Below are positions 50,538 through 59,543 of a stretch of 64,000 nt of DNA, one piece after another (position 1 is the stretch's first letter; each line of letters opens with the position of its first letter). The stretch lies in contig JANRLY010000013.1 of assembly GCA_033762075.1 (NCBI GenBank), forward strand, positions 1 through 64,000. The letters run 5' to 3'. Origin of the DNA: VFKI01 sp033762075. Its GTDB lineage: Bacteria; Pseudomonadota; Gammaproteobacteria; DSM-16500. The notes below the pieces were generated by a model, which worked only from the letters and a program-made list of their open reading frames with translations, did not search any database and was not told the origin of the DNA. Both the position numbers and the translations under genes were made by a program.

Positions 50538-53261
50538 ATGATTGTGTCTAGAAATAATCAATTAATTGACGAAGAAACAAAAAATGAAACTGTAGAAACT
50601 TTCAAATCCACCAATGAACCTTCTGTGCCATGTGAGCTTATTCCTGAAAAACCTTCGTATCTTTCCGATTCCTTTAAACCGCTGACCACTGAACAAGTGA
50701 TTGAAACGCAAACGCCAATACAAGCATTGCATGAAACAGAAATTAAATCAGATGAAGTTGTTTATCTGAAACCAGACGCACAGTCTTTTGATCATTTGAA
50801 AGCTTCTGATTGGATGTTGCCACCCACAGCTGAAGAAAATTTTATTGCGTGGGCCGCTAATAATCCACAACCTTGGATTCGCCAACCCAATGCAGATACG
50901 GATGATCAATTATTAAATGTTGTTAACTTACGGGCGCGGGAAAGTGGATTGGGCCGTGATGTAAAAGTGGGTTTGAATGCATTTGGGACAGGACTCGCGA
51001 CTCTTGGCATTATGCCATATATCAATACACACAATATCAAGCCTGGTGAAATTCATTTCTCAACTAATGCAGGCATACCTGAAATTCATATGGGTGCGGG
51101 ATTGCATTATCTATCGGGGTTACGTCACGCTTGGGGTAATATCAGAAATGCACGGGAAAATTATATTAAAGAAGATAATATTACTATTGCACGAATTTTG
51201 CCGGGTACTGTAGGAATAGCTATTGAAAATGGTAATCCGATTGTCTTACTACCAGGAAGACATGGTTACAATTCCGCATTATTCAATCTAGAAGAAAAAG
51301 CAGTCCATGATGTTAATGTTAGAAACATTGCATCGAAACCTTTATCCATTGTGCGCATAAAACAAAATGAATTAGGTTTGGCGCATAAGAATGGTAATCC
51401 AATTATTTTACTACCAGGTACACACGTAAATCATGATGCCAATTTTGCCTTTGCTGGCGTACTTGATTCGCGTACTTTAAATATTATTCCTACTCAATCC
51501 GTGGCTAATGCTCCAGCTCCAGTACCACAAGAATTTTATGAGTTTGGTAATATTTCAATTATACGCATTCCCAAAGGTAAAATTGGCTGTGCAATGCAAG
51601 ATAATGAACCCGTTTTATTATTGCCTGGAATTCATATCAAAAACTCTCAAGCTTTTAAGTATGAGAAATCCTGGCCAGCGAATGAACCGCATATTCAATT
51701 TAATACAGTACACGTGATTCAAGTTCAATCAAATCAAATAGGGTTAGCGTGGGATGCGAATAAGCCCATTATTTTAAATCCTGGAATTTATCAAGTGAGT
51801 TCGCCGACGTTTAAATTTATCGAATTTAAGAATGTGAATGAACCTTTGATTCAGCATGGTACGCGTACGATTGTTCGAGTAAATCAAGGACAGCTCGGTT
51901 ATGCTTGGCACCATGGTAAGGTTGTTGAACTTCCGCCAGGTGTGCATGAGTTTGATGATCCGCAATTTATTTATGGAAAATCATTTCCCGCGAATCAACC
52001 AGTCATTCAATTTGGAAATATTACACATATCATTGTTAATGCGGGTGAAAAGCGCGCCGTGTGGGATGATGGTAAATTGCATATCCTCGAACCTGGTCGA
52101 CATACGTTTAAGTCAACCACATTAAAAATTTCAGAAAAACCTATTTCATTGCAAGATATTATTAAACCTTTGCATGAAATTAAAGTGACAACAAAAGATC
52201 GCATGCCTATGCATGTTACAGGTCAAGTCACTTATCGTGTGAAAAGCCCTGAGCAATTAATTACTGGGATTGGACAAGATAAATTAGATGATGCCATTGA
52301 AAAATGCACTGATGCTATTTTACGTCATCAAATTTCCTTAACAGATTTATCGATGATTTCACCCGATCATCATCATACTCAGCCCGAAGAAAAAGGTGAG
52401 CATAGTGGCATGCCAGTAGGCGATTCACCGTTATTCGGCGATAGATCTAGCATTGAGGGCGATAATTATCGTGGGAAATTATGTACATTAGTACAAACAA
52501 AATTAACTGACGATACTAAAAAATGGGGCATTGAGATTGTTGAATTTGCCATTAGTGATATCGGTTTCCAAGATAAAGACGTTGAAAAAAACTTAGCAGA
52601 TGCCACCGCTAAAACACGTCAAGCTGAAGCACAATTTGATTTGCAACGCGCACAAAATGCTACAACCTTAGCAAAGGTGAAAGCAGATGCAGCGCAAGCG
52701 CAGATTTCACAACGAAATAATGCAGACAATTTGAAAATTGAAACGGAGGCAAAAGCTGCTGCTTTGATTGCTAAAACAGAATCAGAGGCAAATGCTGCAT
52801 TGTTGAAATCAAAAAAAGAAGCAGATGCTGCATTGTATAGCGCAACGAAGAAAGCAGAATCTGCTGCTGCAGCACGTAAAATTGATTCAGATACTTTGGT
52901 TTATCAAGCGCAAGCTGAAAGAGACGCAGCTATTTTGCGAGCCGAAGGACAAAAAGCTCTCGCGGATGCACAACTTGTTTTATTGAGAGATCCCAATTAT
53001 TTACGGCTTGAGGAAATGAAACTGCAATGTGAGATTTCAAAAAATTTAGCACGCATGCCAACGCCTGCTGTGGTCTTTAACGGGGATAGTTCAGCGCAAC
53101 AGGCAGGTGAAATGTTTTTTGCAAACGGGCCTAAATTAATCGATATTGCGATGAAAACAAAAGGTGCTCTGTTCAAATTGCCTGTACCAGATGAAACTTC
53201 AGCTGAGCTAGAAGAAAAAATAGTTGAAGAGGATCGTTTGACACCAGTTAAACAAGCTTAA
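50538..53261 (+). CDS. Major-vault-protein-like SPFH protein with tandem MVP-type repeats
   Basis: This is a 907-residue protein. Residues about 214-540 hold at least six tandem repeats of 52-54 residues, beginning near 214, 268, 338, 390, 442 and 494. The consensus is roughly I-x-R-I-x-x-G-x-x-G-x-A-x-x-x-G-K-P-I-x-L-x-P-G-x-H (for example GNPIVLLPGRHG, NKPIILNPGIYQ, GKVVELPPGVHE). An SPFH/band-7 shoulder follows (KVTTKDRMPMHVTGQVTYRV near 548). A long Ala/Glu/Lys-rich helix then spans about 690-830, and the end reads MPTPAVVFNGDSSAQQAGEM. This order (repeats, shoulder, cap helix, short tail) is that of eukaryotic MVP. AGGAGAG lies before ATG 50538. No signal peptide. The homology is my inference from architecture; particle formation is untested. 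Confidence 0.8.
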   Translation: MIVSRNNQLIDEETKNETVETFKSTNEPSVPCELIPEKPSYLSDSFKPLTTEQVIETQTPIQALHETEIKSDEVVYLKPDAQSFDHLKASDWMLPPTAEENFIAWAANNPQPWIRQPNADTDDQLLNVVNLRARESGLGRDVKVGLNAFGTGLATLGIMPYINTHNIKPGEIHFSTNAGIPEIHMGAGLHYLSGLRHAWGNIRNARENYIKEDNITIARILPGTVGIAIENGNPIVLLPGRHGYNSALFNLEEKAVHDVNVRNIASKPLSIVRIKQNELGLAHKNGNPIILLPGTHVNHDANFAFAGVLDSRTLNIIPTQSVANAPAPVPQEFYEFGNISIIRIPKGKIGCAMQDNEPVLLLPGIHIKNSQAFKYEKSWPANEPHIQFNTVHVIQVQSNQIGLAWDANKPIILNPGIYQVSSPTFKFIEFKNVNEPLIQHGTRTIVRVNQGQLGYAWHHGKVVELPPGVHEFDDPQFIYGKSFPANQPVIQFGNITHIIVNAGEKRAVWDDGKLHILEPGRHTFKSTTLKISEKPISLQDIIKPLHEIKVTTKDRMPMHVTGQVTYRVKSPEQLITGIGQDKLDDAIEKCTDAILRHQISLTDLSMISPDHHHTQPEEKGEHSGMPVGDSPLFGDRSSIEGDNYRGKLCTLVQTKLTDDTKKWGIEIVEFAISDIGFQDKDVEKNLADATAKTRQAEAQFDLQRAQNATTLAKVKADAAQAQISQRNNADNLKIETEAKAAALIAKTESEANAALLKSKKEADAALYSATKKAESAAAARKIDSDTLVYQAQAERDAAILRAEGQKALADAQLVLLRDPNYLRLEEMKLQCEISKNLARMPTPAVVFNGDSSAQQAGEMFFANGPKLIDIAMKTKGALFKLPVPDETSAELEEKIVEEDRLTPVKQA

Positions 53262-53295
53262 ATCCGTATATATATATCTCTTCGTTCTCAGTGTA

Positions 53296-53323
53296 AGCCA
53301 CTTCAATACATTTTGAAGTGGCT
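53296..53323. terminator. Hairpin after the vault-like gene
   Basis: AGCCACTTCAA and TTGAAGTGGCT form a perfect 11-bp stem with a six-base loop, 34 bases after the stop. There is no long T-run after it. It probably bounds the transcript of the vault-like gene, and possibly protects the 3' end. Confidence 0.6.
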
Positions 53324-53364
53324 ACGCCATATCCAAGAAATGACTGTTTAATTATGGCACATCA

Positions 53365-53394
53365 TTGACTATATTCATAAATAAAACAATTAAT
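53365..53394 (+). promoter_or_regulatory. Candidate promoter of the Wsp-like operon
   Basis: TTGACT (53365-53370, five of six to consensus) is followed 18 bases later by ATTAAT (53389-53394, four of six). The region down to the ATG at 53482 is AT-rich with GGAGAGTG and CGGAGGAGAGG, the latter an excellent ribosome-binding site. The -10 is weak, so the call is tentative. Confidence 0.35.
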
Positions 53395-53481
53395 TAGCCT
53401 AAAGGAGAGTGATAAGACGTGTAGAATATATTTATTATTCATGTAACTTCAGATACAGATCTCCATGGAGCGGAGGAGAGG

Positions 53482-55197
53482 ATGAAGATATTAGTTGCAG
53501 ATGATTCAAAAACTAATTTAGCGTTAATCGCTGAATCTCTCAAAAAATTAGGGCATGAAGTCGTGCTCGCTTCAAATGGAGATGAGGCGCTTCTTTTATA
53601 TCGTGATGAACATCCAGATCTTATAATTTTAGACGTCGTCATGGAAGGTGTAAATGGATTTGAATGCGCGAAACGAATTCGTGAAATTTATGTAGAAGAT
53701 TGGATTCCCATTATTTTCTTAAGTGGTGCTGTCGATGATGAAAATGTTTCTCAAGGAATAAATGCTGGCGGCGATGATTATATTACCAAGCCTTACAGTG
53801 AAATTATTTTAGCAGCAAAGATTAGAGCTATGGAACGCATTGCAGAGATGCGTGGAAAATTATATGCAACAACTAAGCAACTGAGAGTACTTTCATCTAC
53901 TGACGCATTGACGGGTGTTTATAATAGATTTCAATTTAACAAACTGCTAGAGGAAAAAATAAATACAGCTGATGAACAGTATAAAAAATTAGCCTTATTA
54001 TTTTTTGATATTGATCATTTCAAAACTGTTAATGATCACCTAGGGCATCATACGGGTGATTTGCTATTGGTTGAAGTGGCCAGCAGAATAAAATCCTGCG
54101 TTAGAGGGCATGATATTATTGCGCGATTAGGAGGAGATGAATTTGCCGTTTTAATTGAAGATGTAAAAAATAATGAAACTATAGATTCCGTCGTCAAAAA
54201 AATGATCTCGGTACTTTCTAGCCCATATCGTTTAATGGGAAATGACATACATACCTCTTGCAGTATTGGTATAGCGATTTATCCTTTTAAAGATACGACG
54301 CGCGATACTTTTATTCAAAACGCTGATATTGCTATGTATCATGCAAAACTGTTAGGTCGTAACAATTACCAATATTTTACTGAAGAATTATACGAAAAAC
54401 GTAAAGAGCAGTCATATATTGAGGATGAATTAAAATTTGCTATAGAAAGAAATGAATTTTCTCTTAACTATCAACCCGTTTTTCATTTAGTTAGAAATGA
54501 GTTAGTAGGTGCCGAAGTATTGCTGACTTGGCATCACCCTCGGTTGGGGAATATATCGCCAAGCGTATTTATTCCGATTGCAGAAGAAATGGGTCTCATT
54601 ACATCAATTGGCAATTGGGTTTTAAGAACTGTGTGTGAGCAAGGATCAAAATGGTATAGCATGGGTTTTGAAAAATGCAAACTGTCAGTCAATATTTCAG
54701 CAAATCAATTTCTTAGAGAAGGTATTATCGAAACGTTGAATGATACTTTTTCTCATACGGGAATGCCAATCGAAATGCTTGAGTTTGAAATAACTGAAAC
54801 AGCAGTTATTAGCTATTCTGAGTTAACTGAACGTGCTATCAGAAACATACATGACTTTGGTGTGAGCATTTCATTAGATGATTTTGGTACAGGATACTCA
54901 TCACTTTCACATCTTAGAAAACTCCCTATTAAAAATATTAAAATTGATAAGTCATTTATTTGTAATGTTAATAAAGATAAGCATGACAGCATGATTGTCA
55001 AATCTGTGATTAACTTAGGTAAAAATATGGGGTTTGGTGTCATTGCAGAAGGGATAGAAACTAAAGAGCAGTTAGAGTTTCTTATTAAGAATGGATGTGT
55101 GTTAGGTCAAGGCTATTACTTGAGCAGACCTTTAAGCACACAAGAAATGACACTTTTTTTAGAGCATCATTCGACTGCAGTGCATGAGAAAAATTAG
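53482..55197 (+). CDS. REC-GGDEF-EAL cyclic-di-GMP signalling protein
   Basis: The 571-residue protein has a receiver domain (1-120, Asp51 in LIILDVVMEGVNG). A GGDEF domain at about 140-300 has DALTGVYNRFQFNKL, FFDIDHFKTVNDHLGH and an intact GGDEF at 217-221. An EAL domain follows at about 315-565, with GAEVLLTW (EVL in place of EAL), ISLDDFGTGYSSLSHLRKLP and GFGVIAEGIETKEQLEFL. It can both make and hydrolyse c-di-GMP in principle. EVL variants are usually still active. It corresponds to WspR plus an EAL domain, as the output of the chemosensory operon, with the CheA-like gene downstream. AGGAGAGG lies before ATG 53482. The cheW gene starts 11 bases after the stop. Confidence 0.92.
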   Translation: MKILVADDSKTNLALIAESLKKLGHEVVLASNGDEALLLYRDEHPDLIILDVVMEGVNGFECAKRIREIYVEDWIPIIFLSGAVDDENVSQGINAGGDDYITKPYSEIILAAKIRAMERIAEMRGKLYATTKQLRVLSSTDALTGVYNRFQFNKLLEEKINTADEQYKKLALLFFDIDHFKTVNDHLGHHTGDLLLVEVASRIKSCVRGHDIIARLGGDEFAVLIEDVKNNETIDSVVKKMISVLSSPYRLMGNDIHTSCSIGIAIYPFKDTTRDTFIQNADIAMYHAKLLGRNNYQYFTEELYEKRKEQSYIEDELKFAIERNEFSLNYQPVFHLVRNELVGAEVLLTWHHPRLGNISPSVFIPIAEEMGLITSIGNWVLRTVCEQGSKWYSMGFEKCKLSVNISANQFLREGIIETLNDTFSHTGMPIEMLEFEITETAVISYSELTERAIRNIHDFGVSISLDDFGTGYSSLSHLRKLPIKNIKIDKSFICNVNKDKHDSMIVKSVINLGKNMGFGVIAEGIETKEQLEFLIKNGCVLGQGYYLSRPLSTQEMTLFLEHHSTAVHEKN

Positions 55198-55208
55198 AGG
55201 TAATTTGT

Positions 55209-55727
55209 ATGGATATAAATGCTGCTCCACATGAAAAACTAAACATGCTCCATTGCCGTGTTCTAGACATTCCTGTTTGCATTGATTTGCAGTATGTCAA
55301 TAAAGCTTTACTGCTTGTCACATTAGAATCTGTTCCAGGAAGTCCAGACTATTTTGTAGGTTTAATGAATTATGCTGGAAATAGCATCGGAGTGATTGAT
55401 TTGGCAACACGATTAGGTTTTGCTCGAAAGAAGCAATATTCGCTCAATACACCAATTTTATTGTGCGCTTCCTCCGAACAAAATATTGGAATTGTTGTTG
55501 ATGATATTTACGGGTTAATCAATATTGACACTCAAGATGTGCAAATGCGAAATGAATTCGATAAACCTGATTCACCATTGTCAGGGATCGTATCAACGGA
55601 AACCGATTTATTATTTTTGATCAATATGAAAAATATTCTGACTTTTAATTTAATTGATAAAAAGAGAGATTTAGCTCTGGATTATAAAGTAATTGAAAAG
55701 GTGAGGCATGAATACACAGACGGCTAA
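55209..55727 (+). CDS. CheW-like coupling protein (first)
   Basis: This 172-residue CheW-domain protein couples receptors to the CheA kinase. Features are VCIDLQYVNKALLLVTLESV and PGSPDYFVGLMNYAGNSIGV, followed by IDLATRLGF. ILLCASSEQNIGIVVDDIYG and a final IVSTETDLLFLINMKNILTF complete the SH3-like pair. It corresponds to WspB in Pseudomonas. ATG 55209 has GAGGTAATT upstream. It overlaps the CheR gene by 20 bases, so translation is probably coupled. Confidence 0.9.
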   Translation: MDINAAPHEKLNMLHCRVLDIPVCIDLQYVNKALLLVTLESVPGSPDYFVGLMNYAGNSIGVIDLATRLGFARKKQYSLNTPILLCASSEQNIGIVVDDIYGLINIDTQDVQMRNEFDKPDSPLSGIVSTETDLLFLINMKNILTFNLIDKKRDLALDYKVIEKVRHEYTDG

Positions 55728-57198
55728 CAAAACAATGAATAAACTGAATGCAAATATAAACGTGTATTTGCCTCGTCTAGTTGAGCTCATACAATCGCAT
55801 TTTGGTATTGTTATTCACGAACATCAGTATCGTGAATTATATAAAACAATCTCGAATGCTTGCATTCAATTTAATTTAGACCTTGAGTCCTACTTAAGAG
55901 AATTAGAAAAAGGAACAGAAGGTTCTCCATTAGTTGAGCATCTTATTACCGGTATAACTGTAGGTGAAACGTACTTCTTTCGTGACAAAAAACAAATGGA
56001 GCTACTGAAAAACTACATCTTGCCACATTTAATAAAAATCAAACGTAAAGAAAATAATTTATCTCTTCGTGTTTGGAGTGCTGGATGTTCATCTGGGGAA
56101 GAAATTTATACTGTCGCCATCATGTTGCACGAACTGTTGCCAGACATTAATGTATGGAATCTTTCTCTTATGGGTACAGATATTAATGCGCTTATTTTGC
56201 GTAAAGCAATAGATGGTCAATATGGTGAGTGGTCGATGCGCTCAATCACTGAGTATTATAAACAAAATTATTTTTATAAAAAAAATGATAAATATAATAT
56301 TATTCCGTTAATAAAACAAATGGCGCACTTTGAATATCTCAATTTAAATGATGATACATATCCATCCATTATCAATGGTACAAATGCGCAAGATATTATC
56401 TTGTGTCGTAATGTCTTAATTTATTTTGACAATCAAGCTGTCAATAGCATTATGATGAAATTAAGCGCAAGCTTGGTAGAAGATGGATTTCTATTATTAG
56501 GTGCTTCTGACCCTGTCAATATAAAGGATACAAATCTCACATTTCATCATACTCAAGGATTAATGTTCACGCGATCAATGAAAAAAATACCTGATGAAGT
56601 CAGAAAAAATGAAATCATACACCAAAAAGTTAAAATAAACATACCACATATCAGCGCAAAGAAAATGGCTCCTATTATTCACGCAGAAAAAGCCTCTGAT
56701 AATAGAGAATTAATTGATAGACTAATGAATGAATCGCGTTGGCAAGATGTACTGGATGAGCTGTCTCGACCAAATAGCAAACAAAACAATACACCATTTA
56801 GAGATTACGTTAAAGCAACTGCTCTGGCAAATTTAGGAAGGCTGGATGAATCCATACAATTTTGCCAAGAAAGTCTGATGCGTGATTCAACTAATATACA
56901 CGTGCGATTTATTTTAGCAATGTCGCTGCTCGAGTTTGGCAAGGCCAAAGAAGCAGAGACTGAGTTGCGTAAAACACTTTTCTTAGATCATCAATTCGTC
57001 GTAGGTCATTTTCAATTAGGTTTATTGCTAATTCATAATAATCAACTCAATACAGGCTTGAAATGTTTGAAAAATGCACTTTCTATTGTTAAAGCAAAGG
57101 ATCCTAATATCGAACTGGAAGGTATAAATTGCTGTCGTTTTAGAGAAATACTTGAGCATGAAATAGACCTTCACACGGTCAAGGGAAATGAATTATGA
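55708..57198 (+). CDS. CheR-type methyltransferase with TPR tail (WspC-like)
   Basis: This 496-residue protein has the CheR helical N-domain (residues 20-90) and a SAM-binding methyltransferase domain (about 95-285). The motifs are GITVGETYFFRDKKQMELLK, LRVWSAGCSSGEEIYTVAIM and LSLMGTDINALILRKAIDGQ. DIILCRNVLIYFDNQAVNSI is the catalytic NVLIY. About 120 residues of TPR-like helices follow (ATALANLGRLDESIQFCQES, QLGLLLIHNNQLNTGLKCLK). It methylates glutamates on the receptors, and the TPR tail is typical of WspC. AAGG lies six bases before ATG 55708. It overlaps cheW genes on both sides. Confidence 0.93.
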   Translation: MNTQTANKTMNKLNANINVYLPRLVELIQSHFGIVIHEHQYRELYKTISNACIQFNLDLESYLRELEKGTEGSPLVEHLITGITVGETYFFRDKKQMELLKNYILPHLIKIKRKENNLSLRVWSAGCSSGEEIYTVAIMLHELLPDINVWNLSLMGTDINALILRKAIDGQYGEWSMRSITEYYKQNYFYKKNDKYNIIPLIKQMAHFEYLNLNDDTYPSIINGTNAQDIILCRNVLIYFDNQAVNSIMMKLSASLVEDGFLLLGASDPVNIKDTNLTFHHTQGLMFTRSMKKIPDEVRKNEIIHQKVKINIPHISAKKMAPIIHAEKASDNRELIDRLMNESRWQDVLDELSRPNSKQNNTPFRDYVKATALANLGRLDESIQFCQESLMRDSTNIHVRFILAMSLLEFGKAKEAETELRKTLFLDHQFVVGHFQLGLLLIHNNQLNTGLKCLKNALSIVKAKDPNIELEGINCCRFREILEHEIDLHTVKGNEL

Positions 57199-57782
57199 CT
57201 ACATTATTAACTAAGAAGCGGTTAAAGAACCAAAAAAACTCGGTTTCCTCGGGTTTTATGCCGACGTCATCTAAAGATATTGAAGAATTACAAAAGCGAT
57301 CAATTTTGATCTCTAAAAAAATAACAACGTCTAGCGAAAATAAAAATGAAGTTAATTATATTAATTTCCGATTAGGAAAATCAGAAATCTATGGAATACC
57401 TTATGAGTATGCCAAAGAGGTGATGAATAAAACATTGCTAACAACAATTCCTCGAGTACCTAGATTCATTGCAGGTGTGATCAATCGTCGCGGGGCGCTA
57501 ATTGCTGTGCTTGATTTAAAGCAATTTTTTCACATTGAGCCCGCAGAGTATGACGAGCAAGCTTGCATTATCGTTGTAGAGCATCATGGAATGACGTTAG
57601 GAATTTTAGTCGACAAAATAGAAGGCAATGAAACATACGATCCATTAACGCTTGATGCAACACTACCATCTGAAGGGATTACAAAACTTGAATATATCTT
57701 AGGATTGCATCAAGGAAGAGTGGCTATTATTAATATTGAATCGATTATGAACGATCCGCAGTTACTGATTAATAAGGGGTGA
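57195..57782 (+). CDS. CheW-like coupling protein (second, WspD-like)
   Basis: This 195-residue protein has an N-terminal tail of about 50 residues rich in Lys and Ser, then a CheW domain. The domain carries NYINFRLGKSEIYGIPYEYA, PRVPRFIAGVINRRGALIAV, LDLKQFF, the segment CIIVVEHHGMTLGILVDKIE and YILGLHQGRVAIINIESIM. The NRRG motif is the classic CheW receptor-contact site. ATG 57195 overlaps the CheR stop by four bases. A second CheW is also present in Wsp (WspB and WspD). Confidence 0.92.
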   Translation: MTTLLTKKRLKNQKNSVSSGFMPTSSKDIEELQKRSILISKKITTSSENKNEVNYINFRLGKSEIYGIPYEYAKEVMNKTLLTTIPRVPRFIAGVINRRGALIAVLDLKQFFHIEPAEYDEQACIIVVEHHGMTLGILVDKIEGNETYDPLTLDATLPSEGITKLEYILGLHQGRVAIINIESIMNDPQLLINKG

Positions 57783-57813
57783 TATTTTTGTACTTGCGAC
57801 AAAGGAGATTACG

Positions 57814-59514
57814 ATGAACGCTTCATTTGATACAAATCGATATAATAATGAATCTTCTCCGACTAACAAATCGGCCTCACTGATTGGTATTCGCGCGCGA
57901 TTATTTATTGGGTTTTCAATCATTACATTATTTTTATTGTCAGCTATTATTATTGTTTTGTATAAAGTTTCTTCGGCTGAAAATTCAGCGAAAAATGTCG
58001 TGAATACTGATTTGCCCAGTTTTGAAAAAGCATATGATTTGCAATCTCAGCTATATTTATCACAATCTAGTCTTAATGCATGGTTGCTTACAAAAGATGC
58101 TCATTATAAAAATGAATTGAAAAGAGCATCCAATAATATAGCGCAGCTTATTCAAGAAATTGATACACATGCTAAGGAATGGAAAAGCGATCAACAGCTG
58201 ACTACTTGGAAGGGAACTAAAGATTTAATTGATCAATATAACGCTTCAGAAATCAAGGTGATGAATCTAACTGATACTGCTTTAGCTTTGCAGTTATTAG
58301 TATCGGAAACTATTCCTTTACAAAATAAAATACTTGATCAAATTGATGGTCCTATTTCAGCAACAGGTCAGAGAGTAGGAGGGCTGTTTGATGTCCAAAC
58401 TCAATTACTGACAAATGGGTCTCAAGAAATCATCAGTAATTTAGATCTTATACGTATTATAGAATACATTTTATTAGTTGTAGCGCTATTATCTTCACCG
58501 ATCATTGCTCTTTATACCGTGCGCGGAATTTTACACTATGTTAATACGTTCAGATTGCATAGTAATAAGGTTGCTAAAGGTGATTTAACGCAGCGCATTA
58601 TGATTACGAGCTTCGATGAAATGGGTCAATTAGGTAATGATCTTAATGTTATGACAGAAAATTTAGCGTCTATGAGCAAGCAAATTACTGACGCATGTCA
58701 TAACATGGCCACATCTCTCGAAGAAGTTAGGCATGCTGTTGATGTGCAATCTTCTGGGGCAACAGAACAAGCATCATCGATCAACGAAATTACTTCATCA
58801 TTAGAAGAGATTGACAAGAGCTCTACGCAAACTATCGAAAAGGCAAAGGCACTAGGTGAAGTCGCTGAACGCACGCGAGAAAAGGGCCAGTTAGGGTTAG
58901 AAGCAGTTGAACAAAGTATTGGTGGCATGAAATCTGTGCGTGAAAAGGTTCAAGCAATTGCACAAACTATTTTAGATCTCAGTAATCAAACGCAACAAGT
59001 TGGTGAAATCACGGGTGTGGTAAATACACTTGCGCAGCAATCTAAGATGCTTGCCTTGAATGCATCCATTGAAGCAGCGAAGGCGGGAGAAGCAGGAAAA
59101 GGATTTGCAGTCGTTGCCTCCGAAGTAAAAAATCTTGCTGAACAATCCGAACAATCTACTTCTCAAGTACAAAAAATTCTTGAGGATATTCGTCATGCAA
59201 CAGAAAAAGCTGTTATGGCGACTGAAGAAGGCACAAAAGGCGTTGATCAGGGTACTGTATTAGTGGAGCAAACGGGTGATATTGTTAGAAATCTAAGTGA
59301 TGTGATTCATGAAACGACAATTGCAACACAGCAAATAGAAGCGGCCATTCGACAAGAAAATGTAGGGATTGAGCAAATTACAACAGGGATGAATGAAATC
59401 AATCAAGTGACATCGTCATTTGTAGAAAGTGTGAAACAAACGACTGAGGCGATTGGTAGCTTGGCAGGGATGGTTGAGAACCTGAAAAAATACATTGATG
59501 TTTATAAAGTTTAA
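57814..59514 (+). CDS. Methyl-accepting chemotaxis receptor, first copy
   Basis: This 566-residue MCP has TM1 at about 33-55 (LFIGFSIITLFLLSAIIIVL) and a periplasmic helical sensor (about 56-207). TM2 follows (IEYILLVVALLSSPIIALYT), then one HAMP region and a long cytoplasmic hairpin. The signalling tip contains AQQSKMLALNASIEAAKAGE followed by AGKGFAVVASEVKNLAEQSE. Methylation-site Glu/Gln pairs flank it. It would sense periplasmic or membrane signals and control the CheA homolog. AAGGAG lies before ATG 57814. Its signalling half is nearly identical to the next gene, indicating duplication. Confidence 0.94.
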   Translation: MNASFDTNRYNNESSPTNKSASLIGIRARLFIGFSIITLFLLSAIIIVLYKVSSAENSAKNVVNTDLPSFEKAYDLQSQLYLSQSSLNAWLLTKDAHYKNELKRASNNIAQLIQEIDTHAKEWKSDQQLTTWKGTKDLIDQYNASEIKVMNLTDTALALQLLVSETIPLQNKILDQIDGPISATGQRVGGLFDVQTQLLTNGSQEIISNLDLIRIIEYILLVVALLSSPIIALYTVRGILHYVNTFRLHSNKVAKGDLTQRIMITSFDEMGQLGNDLNVMTENLASMSKQITDACHNMATSLEEVRHAVDVQSSGATEQASSINEITSSLEEIDKSSTQTIEKAKALGEVAERTREKGQLGLEAVEQSIGGMKSVREKVQAIAQTILDLSNQTQQVGEITGVVNTLAQQSKMLALNASIEAAKAGEAGKGFAVVASEVKNLAEQSEQSTSQVQKILEDIRHATEKAVMATEEGTKGVDQGTVLVEQTGDIVRNLSDVIHETTIATQQIEAAIRQENVGIEQITTGMNEINQVTSSFVESVKQTTEAIGSLAGMVENLKKYIDVYKV

Positions 59515-59543
59515 TAACTCCATTTATAATGAGGGATGCTCAC

